This document shows positions 61,707 to 64,000 of a DNA stretch of 64,000 nt, one piece after another. Origin of the DNA: Alcanivorax sp. DSM 26293. Lineage in GTDB: Bacteria > Pseudomonadota > Gammaproteobacteria > Pseudomonadales > Alcanivoracaceae. The stretch's first letter is position 1; each line of letters begins with the position of its first letter. The notes under the pieces are model-generated. The model was not told the DNA's origin. It worked only from the letters and a program-made list of their open reading frames with translations, and ran no database searches. The stretch lies in the NCBI RefSeq assembly GCF_900107995.1, contig NZ_FNUM01000005.1:124001-188000 (forward strand), in the 5' to 3' direction. Both the position numbers and the translations under genes were made by a program.

Positions 61707-62783
61707 ATGAAACTTAATCGTCTTGTGTTGCCGGCCGTTGTCGCCGCTCTTGCCACCGGCTGTGCCAGCAATCAGACCGTTCAGGACACTGCCGAATATC
61801 AGTCGTTGCAAAGTCAACAGCAGCAGCTGGAGCAGGAAAACCAGCAGTTGCGCGCAGCGCTGAACTCCAGCCAACAGCAGCCCGCCCCAGCGCCGGCACC
61901 GTCAGAATCCGGTAATCAGCTACTTCCCCCCAATGCCAAGCCAGGCCATTGCTACGCACGGGTTGTGATTCCGGAAACCTACAAGACCGAAATGCAGCGG
62001 GTCATGGTGTCTCAGGAAGACAGCAAGATCACCACCACTCCCGCTCGCTATGAAACCGTTCAAGAGCGAGTGCTTGTCAGTGAAGCCTACGACAAGCTGA
62101 AAGTGATTCCTGCCACTTACAAGACAGTGACCGAGAAGGTGCTGGTGAAAGAGGCGACCACCAAGTTGATCACCAAGCCGGCGGAATATAAAACCGTCAC
62201 TGAGCAGGTGTTGGTAAAGCCCGCTTACACTACCTGGAAGAAAGGCCGTGGCCCCATCGAGAAAATCGATGATTCCACCGGTGAAATCATGTGTCTCGTG
62301 GAAGTGCCGGCGGAATACAAGACCGTTAGCCGTAAGGAACTGGTACAACCCGAGCGTACCGAGGAAGTGAAAATTCCTGCGGTGTACAAGACCGTCACCA
62401 AGAAAGTGGTGGATCAGCCTGCGCGCACTGAAAAAGTCACCGTGCCAGCGGTTTACAAGACCATTGATGTGGTCAAGCAGGTAGAACCGCCGAAAGAGAA
62501 GAAAACCATTATCCCCGCCGTCTACAAGGAAGTGCCCAAGCAGGTCAAGGTGACCGACGCGGATCTGGAATGGCGCGAAATTCTTTGTGAAACCAATACC
62601 ACCCAGGATGTGGTCCGCCGCCTTCAGAAAGCACTGGAAGACAAGGGCTACGACCCGGTATGGATTGATGGTGTCTATGGTCCGAAGACCCGCGCCGCCG
62701 TGGTCGCTTACCAGAAGGACAACGATTTGGCCTCCGGCCAGTTGACCATGCAGACGCTGGAGCACCTGGGCGTGGAATTGTAA
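61707..62783 (+). CDS. Lipoprotein with eight 23-residue repeats and a peptidoglycan-binding domain
   Basis: 358 residues. Lipobox LATGC (Cys19), a Gln-rich coiled-coil-like stretch (about 30-58), a PAPAPAPS linker, then eight tandem units of 23 residues beginning at about 89, each headed by P-A-x-Y-K-T-V (PATYKTVTEKVLVKEATTKL; PAVYKTVTKKVVDQPARTEK). The fourth unit has an extra 20-residue loop containing a Cys. Residues about 300-358 form a PG_binding_1 domain (DVVRRLQKALEDKGYDPVWI, DGVYGPKTRAAVVAYQ). It probably bridges the outer membrane and cell wall; the repeat family is not one I can name. Confidence 0.82.
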   Translation: MKLNRLVLPAVVAALATGCASNQTVQDTAEYQSLQSQQQQLEQENQQLRAALNSSQQQPAPAPAPSESGNQLLPPNAKPGHCYARVVIPETYKTEMQRVMVSQEDSKITTTPARYETVQERVLVSEAYDKLKVIPATYKTVTEKVLVKEATTKLITKPAEYKTVTEQVLVKPAYTTWKKGRGPIEKIDDSTGEIMCLVEVPAEYKTVSRKELVQPERTEEVKIPAVYKTVTKKVVDQPARTEKVTVPAVYKTIDVVKQVEPPKEKKTIIPAVYKEVPKQVKVTDADLEWREILCETNTTQDVVRRLQKALEDKGYDPVWIDGVYGPKTRAAVVAYQKDNDLASGQLTMQTLEHLGVEL

Positions 62784-62808
62784 CGCGCTGCTCCTTTCTG
62801 GTATTCAG

Positions 62809-62832
62809 GGCCGGCTTTTGCCGGCCTTTTTT
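62809..62832 (+). terminator. Intrinsic terminator of the repeat lipoprotein gene
   Basis: GGCCGGC (62809-62815) and GCCGGCC (62820-62826) form a perfect stem with a TTTT loop, followed directly by six T. A classical Rho-independent terminator 26 bp after the stop codon. Confidence 0.93.
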
Positions 62833-62988
62833 ATGTGTGCTCAGACTTGGCGTTAATAGCGAAGATACCCCGGTATTTCGCAGATGTTTCTGGCCAGAGA
62901 TTAAACGGTCTGTCGCAACACCGGTGAGGTTTGGTCAGGCCGGTCATGCCCCAACCAGCCCAAGTCTCCCTTTATCCCTGATGTTGGT

Positions 62989-63609
62989 TTATCGGGTGGC
63001 ACAGGCGCCGGCTTGATTGCCCTCGCGCAGCTGGCCCAGAACCTGGCCCGCAGTGAGGGTAAGAAAGGCACGTATCGGCAGTCCTGCTTCGCGCAAGCGC
63101 CTGGCGGTCCAGGTGTTGCAGGTATTGCTGAACCAGAAGGTGTCATTGGAAGGGAAGAAACGGCTATCGCCGTACAGACCCGGGTCGCCGGCGGGTAACC
63201 GCCCCTGCTCATCCAGTTGGAAATACCCGGCCAGACTCTCCTGTAACTGGCCGAGTTGCTCGGCACTCAGGCACAGTGGCTGCAAATCTGTATGGGGCAA
63301 CAGTTCCGGATGTCGCTCCAGTCCTACCACGTGCATTGCCGATCGGGTTGGCCACAGCATGGCCCGAACCCGTAGCCACCAGCTGTCATCCTGCCGATAA
63401 AAGGCATCATCCCCCCAGCCGAACTCGTAGAAAGACGGCTCACTGAAGTGCGGTTCAAGAAACCCCAGGGCAGGGGAGAGCCGGTCTGCCGGAAAGGCAA
63501 TACCGGTATGCCACCGGTGGCGTACCACCAGCACCGTCACGTCATCGGCCAGAGCCTGAGCCGGCAACGCCAATACCACCGTAAGAGAGATCGCCCATAA
63601 ACGCATCAT
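62989..63609 (-). CDS. DUF2459 family exported protein
   Basis: 206 residues from ATG 63609 (a second ATG at 63606). N-terminus MMRLWAISLTVVLALPAQAL is a signal peptide. Conserved segments: VVRHRWHTGIAFPADRL, FYEFGWGDDAFYRQDDSWWL, and near the C-terminus FWFSNTCNTWTARRLREAGL. These His, Asp and Cys-containing motifs look like a hydrolase-type active site, but the family has no known function. Upstream codons in frame to 63669 are unlikely to be used. Confidence 0.82.
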   Translation of the reverse strand: MMRLWAISLTVVLALPAQALADDVTVLVVRHRWHTGIAFPADRLSPALGFLEPHFSEPSFYEFGWGDDAFYRQDDSWWLRVRAMLWPTRSAMHVVGLERHPELLPHTDLQPLCLSAEQLGQLQESLAGYFQLDEQGRLPAGDPGLYGDSRFFPSNDTFWFSNTCNTWTARRLREAGLPIRAFLTLTAGQVLGQLREGNQAGACATR

Positions 63610-64000
63610 GGCTACAGTGTACCAAGCCATCGAGTCTCGCCGTGATATGTATTCGGTCCCATCAAGCATGCGGATTTGCCGACTTTCCTGTTTGAACTAT
63701 CTGTTTTTTGTTTTTATAGAACTGCAGCGTGGCTGGCACGATAATTCGCGTCGATACGTTGATGAAGCATATGCGCAGTCTGCTGTGATGGTGTGGTAGC
63801 CGGTTGGAATAGACCGTTTGCCAAGACGGCGAGGCCACCGTCGGCCAGATGTCATATTTGCGCCAGCAGGGTACGGGCAATTTGCATTAAAAGCAGGACA
63901 ATCTCTGGACAGAGCGGCTTGGAGGTAATCTGTGATCAGCGGACTTGCCTGGCGCAAGTCTTTCCCTGTTCGCATCCCGGTCGAGTACACTATCCAGCCA
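63610..64000. other. Right-edge region without a supported gene
   Basis: 391 bp upstream of the DUF2459 gene. A minus-strand open frame of about 97 codons (63697-63990) has no family resemblance, no signal and no clear ribosome-binding site, so I do not call it. Nothing else could be supported; a gene may begin beyond the edge. Confidence 0.4.

Noticed and set aside
63697-63990. 97-codon minus-strand frame at the right edge
   Set aside because: No start signal, no recognizable motif and mixed composition; not enough to call a gene.

Overview
The window looks like a contiguous piece of chromosome from a marine gammaproteobacterium close to Alcanivorax/Pseudomonadales. This is inferred from gene order: lptD-amgK-murU, trpEGDC-vfr-osmC-speD-coq7 and dusB-fis all match the Pseudomonas-type arrangement. 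The DNA is GC-rich with dense housekeeping genes, and no rRNA, tRNA or CRISPR array was seen.

Layout. 1-5.1 kb: LPS assembly (lptD, cut by the edge), cell-wall recycling (amgK, murU), rpe and an NlpC/P60 lipoprotein. 5.2-8.6 kb: an AT-richer accessory patch of small exported proteins and lipoproteins of unknown function, next to a decayed second copy of the 3' end of an HD-type phosphohydrolase gene and GGGTCAGGT-type mobile-element ends. 8.7-12.6 kb: phosphohydrolase, HxlR regulator with two tandem operator-like boxes, an OYE-family oxidoreductase and an MHS-type transporter. 12.9-19.8 kb: cyoABCD quinol oxidase, a SURF1-like assembly factor and a RegB/RegA redox two-component pair. 20-24 kb: mixed small genes. 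24.3-31.8 kb: trpEGDC, vfr, osmC, speD and coq7. 31.9-38.2 kb: a Ycf46-like AAA ATPase, an AraC regulator, a large hybrid 7TM histidine kinase and a cyclic-nucleotide/rhodanese protein. 38.2-47.6 kb: a run of minus-strand housekeeping genes (purD, purH, fis, dusB, a zinc-ribbon protein, prmA, accC, accB, aroQ). 47.8-54.7 kb: dsbD, divergent from a cluster of thioredoxin-like protein, DUF4266, DUF3570, ApbE and a two-component pair. 54.7-63.6 kb: DUF2333, a PF10118 hydrolase with a divergent AraC regulator, ppa, a rhodanese, upp-uraA, a lipoprotein with 23-residue repeats and DUF2459.

Most notable points. (1) The speD leader holds five small consecutive stem-loops and a 29-codon upstream ORF. 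Its AUG sits in a hairpin loop and its stop overlaps the speD GTG start, which resembles a translationally coupled polyamine-control leader. (2) The DUF3570 outer-membrane protein carries a D-T-L-T-G-A-S flavinylation-type motif and is encoded directly before an ApbE flavin transferase, suggesting an outer-membrane flavoprotein with dedicated thiol-redox and signalling partners. (3) Nearly every transcription unit end is marked by long inverted repeats drawn from a few recurring sequence families.
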